Positions 1-7,929 of a stretch of DNA of 64,000 nt are shown piece after piece. The DNA comes from RUG572 sp964386385 (GTDB lineage Bacteria > Verrucomicrobiota > Kiritimatiellia > RFP12 > UBA1067): positions 70,171 to 134,170 of the forward strand of contig CAYLRN010000007.1 of assembly GCA_964386385.1 (NCBI GenBank), read 5' to 3'. The position numbers and the translations under genes were made by a program. The number at the start of each line of letters is the position of its first letter. The stretch's first letter is position 1. The notes under the pieces were generated by a model that searched no databases, was not told the DNA's origin, and was given only the letters and a program-made list of their open reading frames with translations.

Positions 1-222
1 GGCGTTGACGGGATGAAGCCCGCCGAATACCGCCAGGCCGCGATTGCCGCCGTCGAGAAGCTCTCGGCCGACGTCGGAATCCCGGCGGACCTCAAGGGAA
101 TCCTGAAGGAGGAGGACGTCCAGTTCCTGGCCGAGTCCGCCTACGCCGACGCCTGCCGCCCCGGCAACCCCCGCGAGACGTCCGTGAAGGACATCGCCAG
201 GCTCTACAAGTCGCTCATGTAG
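1..222 (+). CDS. Iron-containing alcohol dehydrogenase, C-terminal fragment
   Basis: The reading frame is already open at base 1 and stops with TAG at 220-222, so only the last ~73 residues are present. The text (GIPADLKG, then ACRPGNPRETSVKDI and LYKSL at the end) matches the C-terminal helical domain of group III iron alcohol dehydrogenases such as FucO/lactaldehyde reductase, which end in a 'C-x-GNPR-x-(T/S)' segment followed by a short 'LY' helix. The family reduces small aldehydes with NAD(P)H in the cytoplasm. The iron ligands and the nucleotide-binding part lie outside the window, so the substrate cannot be judged. Confidence 0.8.
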   Translation, partial: GVDGMKPAEYRQAAIAAVEKLSADVGIPADLKGILKEEDVQFLAESAYADACRPGNPRETSVKDIARLYKSLM

Positions 223-312
223 GGCTTGCGGCATTCCCCGCAATGCAAGGCCGTCGCCGCGGCGCTTTTTCTGCGGCGGCGGCGTCTGCGGGAAACGCGA
301 AGAGAGGAATCA

Positions 313-2007
313 GTGCGCGTTGAGGAACTTGAAAATCTGCTGGCGGAACTGATAGACGGCTGGGAGAACGAGGTCGTCGAGTTCAAGATCGGCAACAGGA
401 ACACTTCGTCCGACGAGGTGGGAAGGTATTTTTCGGCGCTTTCGAACGAGGCCAATCTGCGGGGGATGGAGCGGGCGTGGCTTGTGTTTGGCGTGGACAA
501 CAAGACGAAGTCCGCGCCTGGCTGCGAGTATCCCTGCGACGCCGCTTCGCTGAACAAGTCCGGAGGCCTCAAGCAGCAGATTGTCCAAGGTACAAATCTT
601 GGACTGGGCTTTACCGAGGTGCATCTGATTCCAAGGGGAAGCGCAAACGTGATTCTCTTTGAAATACCGCCGGCTCCGCAATCCATGCCCATTGCGTGGA
701 AAGGACATTTCTACGCAAGGGCGGGTGAAAGCCTGACCGCGCTTGACGTAGGAAGGCTTGATGTCATGCGAAGTCAAGGTGCGGCGCTTGATTGGACGGC
801 TGGGACGCTGGAAAATGCGACCATGGAGATGCTTGACGAGGAGGCTCTTGCGCTGGCGCGCAGGCAGTTCGCCGAAAAGCACGCCAACGTGGATTCCGGT
901 GAAGTCAACGAATGGCCTGCGGGGGTCTTTCTGGACAGGCTTAGGCTGATGCGCGGCGGAAAGCTGACACGCGCGGCTCTATTGCTCCTGGGCAGGGCGG
1001 AGGCGGCAGCGGAACTCCTTTCGCCGTATCTGCCGCAAATCGTATGGAAACTGGTCGGGGAGGAAACTGCCAACGACATATTCCATCCGCCGTTTCTGCT
1101 GGCGACAACCCGGCTCTATTCGCGGATTCGCAACGTGCAGGTCCGAGTGCTCCCGGAGAACCGCCTGTTTGCGACCGAAGTCCCAAAGTACAGCCAGAAA
1201 AGCGTATTGGAGGCCTTGAACAACTGCATTGCGCATCAGGACTACTCAAGGGGCGAAAGGATTGTCGTAACGGAATACGTGGACCGTCTTGTGTTTTTGA
1301 ACGGCGGAAGGTTCTTCGAGGGGCGGCCGGACGACTATGTCGCCGGAGACCGCACTCCGCGACGCTACAGGAATCCTCTGCTTTCTTCGGCCATGCGCGA
1401 ACTCAACATGATTGACACGATGGGCTATGGCATCCATGCCATCTACGTCGGGGAGGCAAGAAGGTATTTTCCGTTGCCCGACTACGAGACAGATGAGACG
1501 TCCGTCAAGATGACAATGTACGGTCATGTCGTCGACGTCGCCTATTCAACGCTTCTCATTGAAAGAGGCGGCGAATTGCGCCTGGACGACGTTCTGCTGC
1601 TTGACCGAGTGCAGAAAGGACTGCAAATTTCCAAGGACGCGATGCGCCATCTGCGAATGGAAGGCCTGATCGAGGGACGGGCGCCGCATCTTCGCGTTTC
1701 GGCAAAGGTGGCGGCATTGACCGGACGCAAAACGGAATACATGAAGAAAAGAGAGCGGGCAAGCGAGCATTACCACGGTCTGATTCTTGAGTTCATCGGC
1801 AAATGGCCAAGGTCGTCCCGCGCCGAAATCAATGAGTATCTGATGGATGAAATCGTCGGGGAATTTTCCAAAGAGGAAAAAATGTCCAAAATAACAAACT
1901 GGCTCTCGTATCTGCGAAAGAGTGGACGAATCAGAAATGTCGGGACTGATGCGAATTCCCGGTGGATTCTTGTGGATTCCAATGAGGCTTCAATGTGCCT
2001 CCAATGA
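313..2007 (+). CDS. AlbA_2/Schlafen-type ATP-binding transcriptional regulator
   Basis: 564-residue protein. The GTG at 313 is chosen because an AGAGAGGA ribosome site lies just before it and family members begin near here; the frame is open further up to 226 but that text is Arg-rich and unlike the family. Residues ~15-130 carry the AlbA_2/Schlafen core, starting with an E-x-VEFK motif typical of these putative DNA-binding regulators. Around residues 300-400 (NNCIAHQDYSRGERI, FLNGGRF, then a G-rich loop near MGYGIH) is the HATPase_c_4-like C-terminal ATP-binding domain found in 'RecG-like' regulators. The last ~130 residues look like winged-helix modules. The role is probably transcriptional or stress control; the target is unknown. 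Its base composition is lower in GC than the following genes. Confidence 0.75.
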   Translation: MRVEELENLLAELIDGWENEVVEFKIGNRNTSSDEVGRYFSALSNEANLRGMERAWLVFGVDNKTKSAPGCEYPCDAASLNKSGGLKQQIVQGTNLGLGFTEVHLIPRGSANVILFEIPPAPQSMPIAWKGHFYARAGESLTALDVGRLDVMRSQGAALDWTAGTLENATMEMLDEEALALARRQFAEKHANVDSGEVNEWPAGVFLDRLRLMRGGKLTRAALLLLGRAEAAAELLSPYLPQIVWKLVGEETANDIFHPPFLLATTRLYSRIRNVQVRVLPENRLFATEVPKYSQKSVLEALNNCIAHQDYSRGERIVVTEYVDRLVFLNGGRFFEGRPDDYVAGDRTPRRYRNPLLSSAMRELNMIDTMGYGIHAIYVGEARRYFPLPDYETDETSVKMTMYGHVVDVAYSTLLIERGGELRLDDVLLLDRVQKGLQISKDAMRHLRMEGLIEGRAPHLRVSAKVAALTGRKTEYMKKRERASEHYHGLILEFIGKWPRSSRAEINEYLMDEIVGEFSKEEKMSKITNWLSYLRKSGRIRNVGTDANSRWILVDSNEASMCLQ

Positions 2008-2078
2008 GCCTCTGTCTTTAAATAAGCGAAAATGAGCGAATTGACCAGAATGTCGCTCTTGTGGCGAGGATTTGAAAC

Positions 2079-2627
2079 ATGAATTCCAATGAGATTCCAA
2101 TGAGCGGCCCTGATGGTGGCACGACGTCCGTTCCCACCGCTTCGGTCGTGGTGAGGCGGGCGGCGGCGGGGGACGTCCCCGCCATCGGACGCCTTCTCCT
2201 CCAGGTCTGCGCGGTCCATGCCGCCGGCCGGCCGGACCTCTTCCGCGCCGGCGGGCGCAAGTACTCCGACGCGGAGCTTGAAGGAATCCTGGCCGACGAC
2301 GCCACGCCGGTCTTCGTCGCCTGCGGCGCGGACGGCGAGGTCTGCGGCCACGCATTCTGCGTCGTGGAGGAGCGCGCGGGCGGCGGCGCGATGCGCCCGT
2401 GCCGGACGCTGTACGTGGACGATATATGCGTGGACGAGGGCGCGCGCGGCCGCGGCGTCGGGACGGCGCTCTACAACCACGTCGTCGCGTGGGCGGCCGG
2501 ACGCGGCTTCTACAACGTCACCCTCAACGTCTGGTCGTGCAACCCCGGCGCCCTTCGCTTCTACGAGGCGATGGGCATGAAGCCGTACAAGGTCGGCATG
2601 GAGCGCGTGCTTCGTCCGTCAACGTGA
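2079..2627 (+). CDS. GNAT-family N-acetyltransferase
   Basis: 182 residues. A GAGG site at 2066-2069 supports the ATG at 2079, though a second in-frame ATG follows at 2100 and the first ~20 residues are poorly conserved in character. The core has the GNAT fold signatures: the VRRAAAGDVPAI beta1-alpha1 start, the acetyl-CoA pyrophosphate loop RGRGVGTAL after a VDDICV strand, and the late N-P-x-A-x-x-FYEAMGM motif. It should transfer an acetyl group from acetyl-CoA to an amine in the cytoplasm; the substrate cannot be predicted. It is followed closely by pncC, 12 bp downstream, and may be co-transcribed. Confidence 0.85.
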   Translation: MNSNEIPMSGPDGGTTSVPTASVVVRRAAAGDVPAIGRLLLQVCAVHAAGRPDLFRAGGRKYSDAELEGILADDATPVFVACGADGEVCGHAFCVVEERAGGGAMRPCRTLYVDDICVDEGARGRGVGTALYNHVVAWAAGRGFYNVTLNVWSCNPGALRFYEAMGMKPYKVGMERVLRPST

Positions 2628-2639
2628 AAGGAGCGGCCG

Positions 2640-3116
2640 ATGTCCGTTTCCATTGCGGAAAAGCTCGTGGAGCTGATGAAGGCGCGCGGCGTCACGTGCG
2701 CCGTTGCGGAATCGTGCACCGGCGGCGGGGTGGGGCGGGCGCTGACGGCCGTCCCGGGCGCGAGCGAGGTCTTCCTCGGCGGCGTAGTGAGCTACGCGAA
2801 CTCCGTGAAGGAGGATGTGCTTGGGGTGCCGCCGGACGTGCTGAAGACGGTCGGCGCGGTGAGCGCGGAGTGCGCGGAGGCGATGGCCGCCGGCGCGCGC
2901 CGTCTGCTGAAGGCCGACGTCGCCGTGTCCGTGACGGGGATCGCAGGGCCGGGCGGCGGCAGCGCGGAAAAGCCGGTGGGGCTTGTGTGGTTCGGAATCG
3001 CAACCGTTCGGGGCGTCCGCTCGGAGAGGGCGATATTCTGCGGCGACCGCGAGGCGGTCCGCGCGAAGGCCGTCGTCCACGCGCTCGGAATGCTCACCGC
3101 CGCGGCGGGGGGCTGA
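2640..3116 (+). CDS. pncC: Nicotinamide-nucleotide amidohydrolase (CinA C-terminal domain)
   Basis: 158 residues, the usual size of a stand-alone CinA C-terminal domain. AAAGGAG lies just before the ATG. Visible family motifs are AVAESCTGG near the N-terminus (catalytic Ser region), the SYAN-S-VK segment, GAVS-x-E-x-A, and SVTGIAGPGGG. The enzyme hydrolyses nicotinamide mononucleotide to nicotinic acid mononucleotide plus ammonia in the pyridine nucleotide salvage cycle. There is no N-terminal molybdopterin-binding (CinA-N) domain here. It sits 12 bp after a GNAT gene. Confidence 0.88.
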   Translation: MSVSIAEKLVELMKARGVTCAVAESCTGGGVGRALTAVPGASEVFLGGVVSYANSVKEDVLGVPPDVLKTVGAVSAECAEAMAAGARRLLKADVAVSVTGIAGPGGGSAEKPVGLVWFGIATVRGVRSERAIFCGDREAVRAKAVVHALGMLTAAAGG

Positions 3117-3127
3117 ATGGCCTGCGT

Positions 3128-3153
3128 GGCGGGGCGGGACGCCCCGCCCTGCC
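3128..3153. repeat. GC palindrome, 'three-base loop' family
   Basis: Nine-base arms GGCGGGGCG and CGCCCCGCC enclose a GGA loop, followed by CTGCC. The same arms recur at 26316-26336 and 26484-26504, and a sister form with arms GGCGCGACG/CGTCGCGCC occurs at 19404, 22079, 26407 and 59058. It lies between pncC and the transporter gene, where it could act as a weak terminator or REP-like element. Confidence 0.7.
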
Positions 3154-3291
3154 GGATTTGCATGTGAACGGCGGAGGTGAAGCGACGGACGGGAGTCGGC
3201 AGGGGGCGGCGTTCCCGTCGCGCCGAACGGCGGCCTGGCGGCGGGTTTTGCATTGCGCGACGGCCTCATCGCGCCCATTTGGCGGATATTT

Positions 3292-3300
3292 TGATATAAT
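3292..3300 (+). promoter_or_regulatory. Extended -10 promoter of the glycerol-3-phosphate module
   Basis: TGA-TATAAT, an extended -10, 38 bp before the transporter ATG. No convincing -35 is visible at 16-18 bp. Confidence 0.55.
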
Positions 3301-3338
3301 CAGACGCATTGGAATCTCACCACGAAGAAGGAACGGAC

Positions 3339-4613
3339 ATGGAGCAATCTAGAAACACGGGCGGGCTCTTCCGCCGGGCGCAGTGGAGGTTCATCGTCTG
3401 CAGCGCCGTCGCGTACATGTTTTTCTACCTGACGCGCAAGAACCTCTCGATGGCGCAGCCGGCCATGCTGGAGGAGGGCGTCATCTCGACGTACGCGCTC
3501 GGCACTATCATGACGGTGCACGGCGTCCTCTACGGGGTGAGCCGCTTCGTCAACGGCTTCTGGGCGGACCGTCTCAACGGCCGCGTCTTCATGGCCCTGG
3601 GGCTTCTCCTCTCCGCGCTCACGAACTTCCTCTTCGGCTGCACTTCGGTTTCCGTTCTCTTCGGCGTCTTCTGGATCGTGAACGGCTGGACGCAGGGCAT
3701 GGGCTTCCCGCCGTGCGCGAAGATGCTCACGCACTGGATCCACCCGAAGGAGCTGGCGACGAAGATGTCCATCTGGAACACTTCGCACAGCTTCGGCGCG
3801 GTGATGGCCCTGGGGCTCTGCTCGCTCCTCTTCGCCTACGGGTTCGGCTGGCGGTGGTGCTTCTGGGTGCCGGCCGCGCTGGCGGGCCTCGCCGCCGTCT
3901 TCACGTTCCTCTGCGTGAAGGAGTCGCCTGCTGAGGACGGACTTCCGCCGCTTGAGCTGGACACCGGCGTCTCGAAGGCGGAGCACGAGGTCACGACTGC
4001 GGACCGCCGCCGGCTCGTCTTCGGCAACAAGGTGATCTGGCTCGTGGCGATCGCCAACTTCTTCGTGTACATCGTCCGCTTCGGCTTCCTCGACTGGGGA
4101 CCTACGTTCCTGAAGCAGTACAAGGACATTCCCGTCACGAAGGGCGGACTGATGATCATCGCCTTCGAACTGGCCGCCGTCGTCGGCACGATCTTCGCCG
4201 GCTGGGTGACGGACCGCGTGTTCAGGGGTCGCGGCGTCCGGACATGCGTCTTCTGCATGCTCTTCGCCGCGCTCTTCTCGCTTGGGTTCTGGTATCTTCC
4301 GGCGGGCGCCCCGATCTGGCAGGCGACCCTCCTTCTCATGGGCGCGGGCTTCTTCATCTACGGCCCCCAGGCGCTGATCGGCATCGTCGCCGCGAACCAG
4401 GCCACGAAGGAGGCCGCCGCGATGGCGAACGGGTTCACCGGCATCATGGGCTATGCGTCCACCGTCGTCTCCGGCATCGGCATCGCGTTCATCAAGGAGC
4501 ATTTCGGATGGGGCGTCACGCTCTGCTCCATTTCGGGCTTCGCGATCGTCGGCATGGTGATGTTCCTCTTCGCCTGGTCGGCGCGCGCGACGTCCTACAG
4601 GAACGTGTCGTGA
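3339..4613 (+). CDS. OPA-family MFS transporter (GlpT/UhpT-like)
   Basis: 424 residues with about 12 hydrophobic segments. The ATG at 3339 follows an AAGAAGGA site; an upstream in-frame ATG at 3309 is less likely. FFYLTRKNLSMAQPAM in the first membrane segment, GFWADRLNGR between helices 2 and 3, and WNTSHSFGA after helix 4 are typical of the organophosphate:phosphate antiporters, which exchange glycerol-3-phosphate or hexose-6-phosphate for inorganic phosphate across the inner membrane. The next gene encodes a glycerol-3-phosphate dehydrogenase-like flavoprotein 46 bp downstream, so glycerol-3-phosphate is the favoured substrate (inference). Hexose phosphate is the main alternative. Confidence 0.85.
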   Translation: MEQSRNTGGLFRRAQWRFIVCSAVAYMFFYLTRKNLSMAQPAMLEEGVISTYALGTIMTVHGVLYGVSRFVNGFWADRLNGRVFMALGLLLSALTNFLFGCTSVSVLFGVFWIVNGWTQGMGFPPCAKMLTHWIHPKELATKMSIWNTSHSFGAVMALGLCSLLFAYGFGWRWCFWVPAALAGLAAVFTFLCVKESPAEDGLPPLELDTGVSKAEHEVTTADRRRLVFGNKVIWLVAIANFFVYIVRFGFLDWGPTFLKQYKDIPVTKGGLMIIAFELAAVVGTIFAGWVTDRVFRGRGVRTCVFCMLFAALFSLGFWYLPAGAPIWQATLLLMGAGFFIYGPQALIGIVAANQATKEAAAMANGFTGIMGYASTVVSGIGIAFIKEHFGWGVTLCSISGFAIVGMVMFLFAWSARATSYRNVS

Positions 4614-4659
4614 GGGCGCGCGGACGGCTTTTCGATTCAAAAAACACAGGCAGAGAGAA

Positions 4660-7461
4660 ATGGACTACTGGCAGGACGAGGAAATAGACGACGCGATCGT
4701 CGTCGGCGCGGGCGTGGTGGGCTGCGCGATAGCCTATTCGCTTGCGCGGAACTATGACGTGCGCGGCACGGTGCGGGTGCTTGAGGCGGGGAGCGACGTC
4801 GCGGAGGGCGCCACGAAGGCGAACAGCGCCATCGTGCACGCCGGCTTCGACGCGAAGCCGGGGTCGCACAAGGCCTACTTCAACGTGCGCGGCAACGGGA
4901 TGTTCGAGGAGGTGTGCAGGGAGCTCAAGGTCCCGTTCGTCAGGAACGGCTCGCTCGTCCTCGCATTCTCGGAGGACGACCGCCGGGAGCTGGAGACGCT
5001 GCTTGCGCGCGGACGCCGGAACGGCGTGGAGGGGCTTGAGATTTTGGACCGCGACGCCCTGCGCGCCCGCGAGCCGAACGTCAGCCCCGACGCGGTGGCG
5101 GCGCTCTGGGCGCCGACCGGCGGCATCTGCTGCCCGTACGAGCTGGCGTTCCACATGGCGGAGAACGCGGCCGCGAACGGCGTAAGGTTCGAGTTCGACC
5201 GGCGCGTCGTCGAGGTCGCAGCGGCGCCGGGCGGCAACGGCTGGGACGTCAGGACCGCTGACGGAAGCAGGTACAGGACGCGGGCGCTCGTCAACGCGGC
5301 GGGCGTCCACGCGGACGAGATCAACAACATGGTCAACCCCGTCAAGTACCACATCCGACCGCGCCGCGGCGAGTACGTCATGCTCGACCGCAGCGAAAGC
5401 GGGGCGTTCAAGTCCACCATCTTCCAGGTGCCGGGTCCAATGGGCAAGGGCGTCCTCGTCTCGCCCACCGTCGACGGCACGGTGATCGTCGGCCCCACCA
5501 GCGAAGACGTGGACGACAAGTCCGACACGGCCACGACCGCCGAGGGCATGGAGAAGGTGGCGCGTCTCGCGCGCCGCTCCTTCCCCGCCCTGCCCCTGCG
5601 CAAGGCCATCGCCAGCTTCAGCGGACTCCGCGCGCACGAGACGACCGTCGGCGACTTCGTGGTCGGCGGCGTCGAGAACCGCTTCGGATTCATCAACGCC
5701 CTCGGCGTCGAGTCGCCCGGCCTCACCTCCGCGCCGGCGATCGGAGAGGCTCTCGCCCGCGAAATCGCCGTCGTCCTCCGCATCGTCGACAGGAAGAGGG
5801 AGAACCCCGGCCGGGACGTCCCCGACTGGCCGAAGATGCGCTCTCTCTCCGACGACGGCCGTGCGCGGGAGATCGCGCGCGACCCTGCGTACGGACGCAT
5901 CGTCTGCCGCTGCGAATCCGTTACCGAGGGCGAAATCCGCGCCGCGATCCGCGCGCGCGTCGGCGCCCGGACCCTTGACGGCGTCAAGCGGCGCACGCGC
6001 TGCGGCATGGGACGCTGCCAGGGCGGCTTCTGCACGTCGCGCATACTGGAGATCCTCTCCGAGGAGCTCTGCCGCCGCGACCCCGCCAATCCCGAGGTGG
6101 AGCTTCCCATTCCGATGGAGGAGTTCCTCGCGTCCCGTTCGAAGGCGCCGGAGGGGGCAGCGCTCCGCCGCCGGCCGTTGAAGGCGGACGCGGCGTCGCG
6201 CGCGGACGGCGTTCCGGAGGAGAACGTCGACGTCCTCGTCGTCGGCGCGGGCCCGGCCGGCCTTGCCGCCGCCATCGCCGCGCGCGAGGCGGGCTGCGCC
6301 GGCGTCCTCGTCCTCGAGCGCGACGACGCGCCCGGCGGCATTCTCCAGCAGTGCATCCACAACGGCTTCGGGCTCCACCGCTTCAAGGAGGAGCTGACGG
6401 GCCCCGAATACGCGCAGCGCTTCATCGACCGCGTCTGCGAGCTGGCCATTCCCGTCCGCCGCCGCGCGATGGCGCTGGACGTCTCGCCCGATCGCGTCGT
6501 GACCACGATTTCGCCCGACGGCGGACTTCGCAGGATCCGCGCGAAGTCGGTCGTCCTCGCCATGGGCTGCCGCGAACGCCCCCGCGGGGCGCTCCTCATC
6601 CCCGGCACACGCCCGGCCGGCGTCTACACCGCCGGCACGGCCCAGCGCCTCGTCAACATGGAAGGCGTCATGCCCGGCCGCCGCGTCGTCATACTCGGCT
6701 CCGGCGACATCGGCCTCATCATGGCGCGGCGCATGACGTTCCAGGGCGCGAAGGTGCTGGCCTGCGTGGAGCTCATGCCGTTCTCGAGCGGACTCAAGCG
6801 CAACATCGTGCAGTGCCTGGACGACTTCGGCATCCCGCTTCTCCTGAGCCACACCGTCGTGGACGTCCAGGGACGGGACCACGTCACCGGCGTCACCGTG
6901 GCGCAGGTGGGCTCGGACAGAAAGCCGATTCCCGGCACGGAGCGCCATTTCGACTGCGACACGCTCCTTCTCTCCGTCGGGCTTCTCCCGGAGAACGAGC
7001 TCTCCAAGACGGCGGGCGTCGCGCTATCCGACGTCACCGGCGGGCCGGTGGTGGACGACGCGATGCAGACGTCCGTGCCGGGCGTCTTCGCCTGCGGCAA
7101 CGTCCTGCACGTCCACGACCTCGTGGACTACGTGAGCCGGGAAGCGGAGGAGGCCGGCCGCGCCGCCGCCGCGTTCGCGGCGGGGACGCCGGCCGGGGAG
7201 GCGGACGTCGCGGTGAAGGACGGCTTCGGCGTCCGCGGCGTCGTGCCGCAGAGGGTCTGCGCGGAGGGCGGCGGGAAGGTCGCGCTCTCGTTCAGGCCGG
7301 GCTCCGTCTTCAAAAACGCGACTTGGCGCGTCCGGGCGGGCGAGGACGTCCTGCTCTCGCGCAAGGCGCGCATTCTCACGCCGGGCGAATCGCAGCGGGT
7401 CGAGGTCGACCGGTCGCTGTTCAGGGGTCATGGGGAGGTTGTCGTGGAGGTCGTGCAATGA
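4660..7461 (+). CDS. Fused GlpA-type dehydrogenase / [2Fe-2S] / second FAD-NAD oxidoreductase
   Basis: 933 residues, about twice a normal GlpA. Residues 1-370 form a GlpA/GlpD-like FAD domain (VVGAGVVGCAIAYSLAR near residue 10; AINxA-type KANSAIVHAGF). Residues ~412-460 are a BFD-like [2Fe-2S] domain with Cys416, Cys418, Cys448 and Cys453. From ~524 a second Rossmann FAD domain begins (VVGAGPAGLAAAIAAREAG), with an internal NAD site at ~676 (GSGDIGLIMARR). The product probably oxidises glycerol-3-phosphate to dihydroxyacetone phosphate and passes electrons through the iron-sulfur cluster to the second flavin. GlpA and a GlpB-like partner are usually separate proteins, so this looks like a gene fusion. 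The next gene overlaps it by ATGA. Confidence 0.82.
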   Translation: MDYWQDEEIDDAIVVGAGVVGCAIAYSLARNYDVRGTVRVLEAGSDVAEGATKANSAIVHAGFDAKPGSHKAYFNVRGNGMFEEVCRELKVPFVRNGSLVLAFSEDDRRELETLLARGRRNGVEGLEILDRDALRAREPNVSPDAVAALWAPTGGICCPYELAFHMAENAAANGVRFEFDRRVVEVAAAPGGNGWDVRTADGSRYRTRALVNAAGVHADEINNMVNPVKYHIRPRRGEYVMLDRSESGAFKSTIFQVPGPMGKGVLVSPTVDGTVIVGPTSEDVDDKSDTATTAEGMEKVARLARRSFPALPLRKAIASFSGLRAHETTVGDFVVGGVENRFGFINALGVESPGLTSAPAIGEALAREIAVVLRIVDRKRENPGRDVPDWPKMRSLSDDGRAREIARDPAYGRIVCRCESVTEGEIRAAIRARVGARTLDGVKRRTRCGMGRCQGGFCTSRILEILSEELCRRDPANPEVELPIPMEEFLASRSKAPEGAALRRRPLKADAASRADGVPEENVDVLVVGAGPAGLAAAIAAREAGCAGVLVLERDDAPGGILQQCIHNGFGLHRFKEELTGPEYAQRFIDRVCELAIPVRRRAMALDVSPDRVVTTISPDGGLRRIRAKSVVLAMGCRERPRGALLIPGTRPAGVYTAGTAQRLVNMEGVMPGRRVVILGSGDIGLIMARRMTFQGAKVLACVELMPFSSGLKRNIVQCLDDFGIPLLLSHTVVDVQGRDHVTGVTVAQVGSDRKPIPGTERHFDCDTLLLSVGLLPENELSKTAGVALSDVTGGPVVDDAMQTSVPGVFACGNVLHVHDLVDYVSREAEEAGRAAAAFAAGTPAGEADVAVKDGFGVRGVVPQRVCAEGGGKVALSFRPGSVFKNATWRVRAGEDVLLSRKARILTPGESQRVEVDRSLFRGHGEVVVEVVQ

Positions 7462-7799
7462 CGTGCATAAATTGTCCGATGGGCTGCGCGCTTGAAGTGG
7501 CGCGCGAGGCGGACGGCTCTTTCAGGGTGACGGGGAATCTCTGCCCCCGCGGCGCCGCGTACGCGCAGAAGGAGATGACGGCTCCGGAGCGCATGGTCAC
7601 GGGGCTTGTGCGCGTGAAGGGCGCGCGGCGTCCGCTGAGCGTCAAGACGAAGACGCCGGTTCCGAAGGGCAGGATCGCCGACGTCCTGGCGGTTCTCGCC
7701 GCTACGGAGGTGGCGCCGCTGGTCCGGATCGGCGAGGCGGTCGTCCCGGACGTCTGCGGCACGGGCGTCCCCGTCGTCGCCACGTCCCCGCTCGCCTGA
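7458..7799 (+). CDS. DUF1667 protein, partner of the flavoprotein
   Basis: 113 residues. ATG overlaps the previous stop (ATGA), so the two are translationally coupled. The sequence starts CINCPMGC and has a further Cys in GNLCPRGAAYA, the CxxC-x3-C...C pattern of DUF1667 proteins, which may bind a metal or iron-sulfur centre. The family is known mainly from its gene neighbourhood next to anaerobic glycerol-3-phosphate dehydrogenase-type oxidoreductases. Here it most likely supports electron transfer from the fused enzyme; no catalytic role is established. Confidence 0.85.
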   Translation: MTCINCPMGCALEVAREADGSFRVTGNLCPRGAAYAQKEMTAPERMVTGLVRVKGARRPLSVKTKTPVPKGRIADVLAVLAATEVAPLVRIGEAVVPDVCGTGVPVVATSPLA

Positions 7800-7841
7800 A
7801 CGTAAAGCGGAGGTCAAATCGCCCCCGCGCGCATTTCCCTC

Positions 7842-7870
7842 TTGCCCGCACAATCCTCTTTGTGTATAAT
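7842..7870 (+). promoter_or_regulatory. Promoter of the prepilin cluster
   Basis: TTGCCC (7842-7847), 17-bp spacer, TATAAT (7865-7870), 59 bp before the GspF-like start. It is the only clear promoter seen before the ten-gene co-directional run that follows. Confidence 0.75.
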
Positions 7871-7929
7871 CCGTTCACGTACGATAGTCTAGAACGAAAC
7901 AGTCAGGTCCTTTTAGTCGAGACTTCACC

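Noticed and set aside
226..312. N-terminal extension of the AlbA_2 regulator from ATG 226
   Set aside because: Arg-rich, no ribosome site; GTG 313 has AGAGAGGA and fits the family start.
4516..6948. Open frame of ~810 codons on minus strand under the GlpA fusion
   Set aside because: Composition is that of a shadow frame; the plus strand has intact FAD and iron-sulfur motifs.
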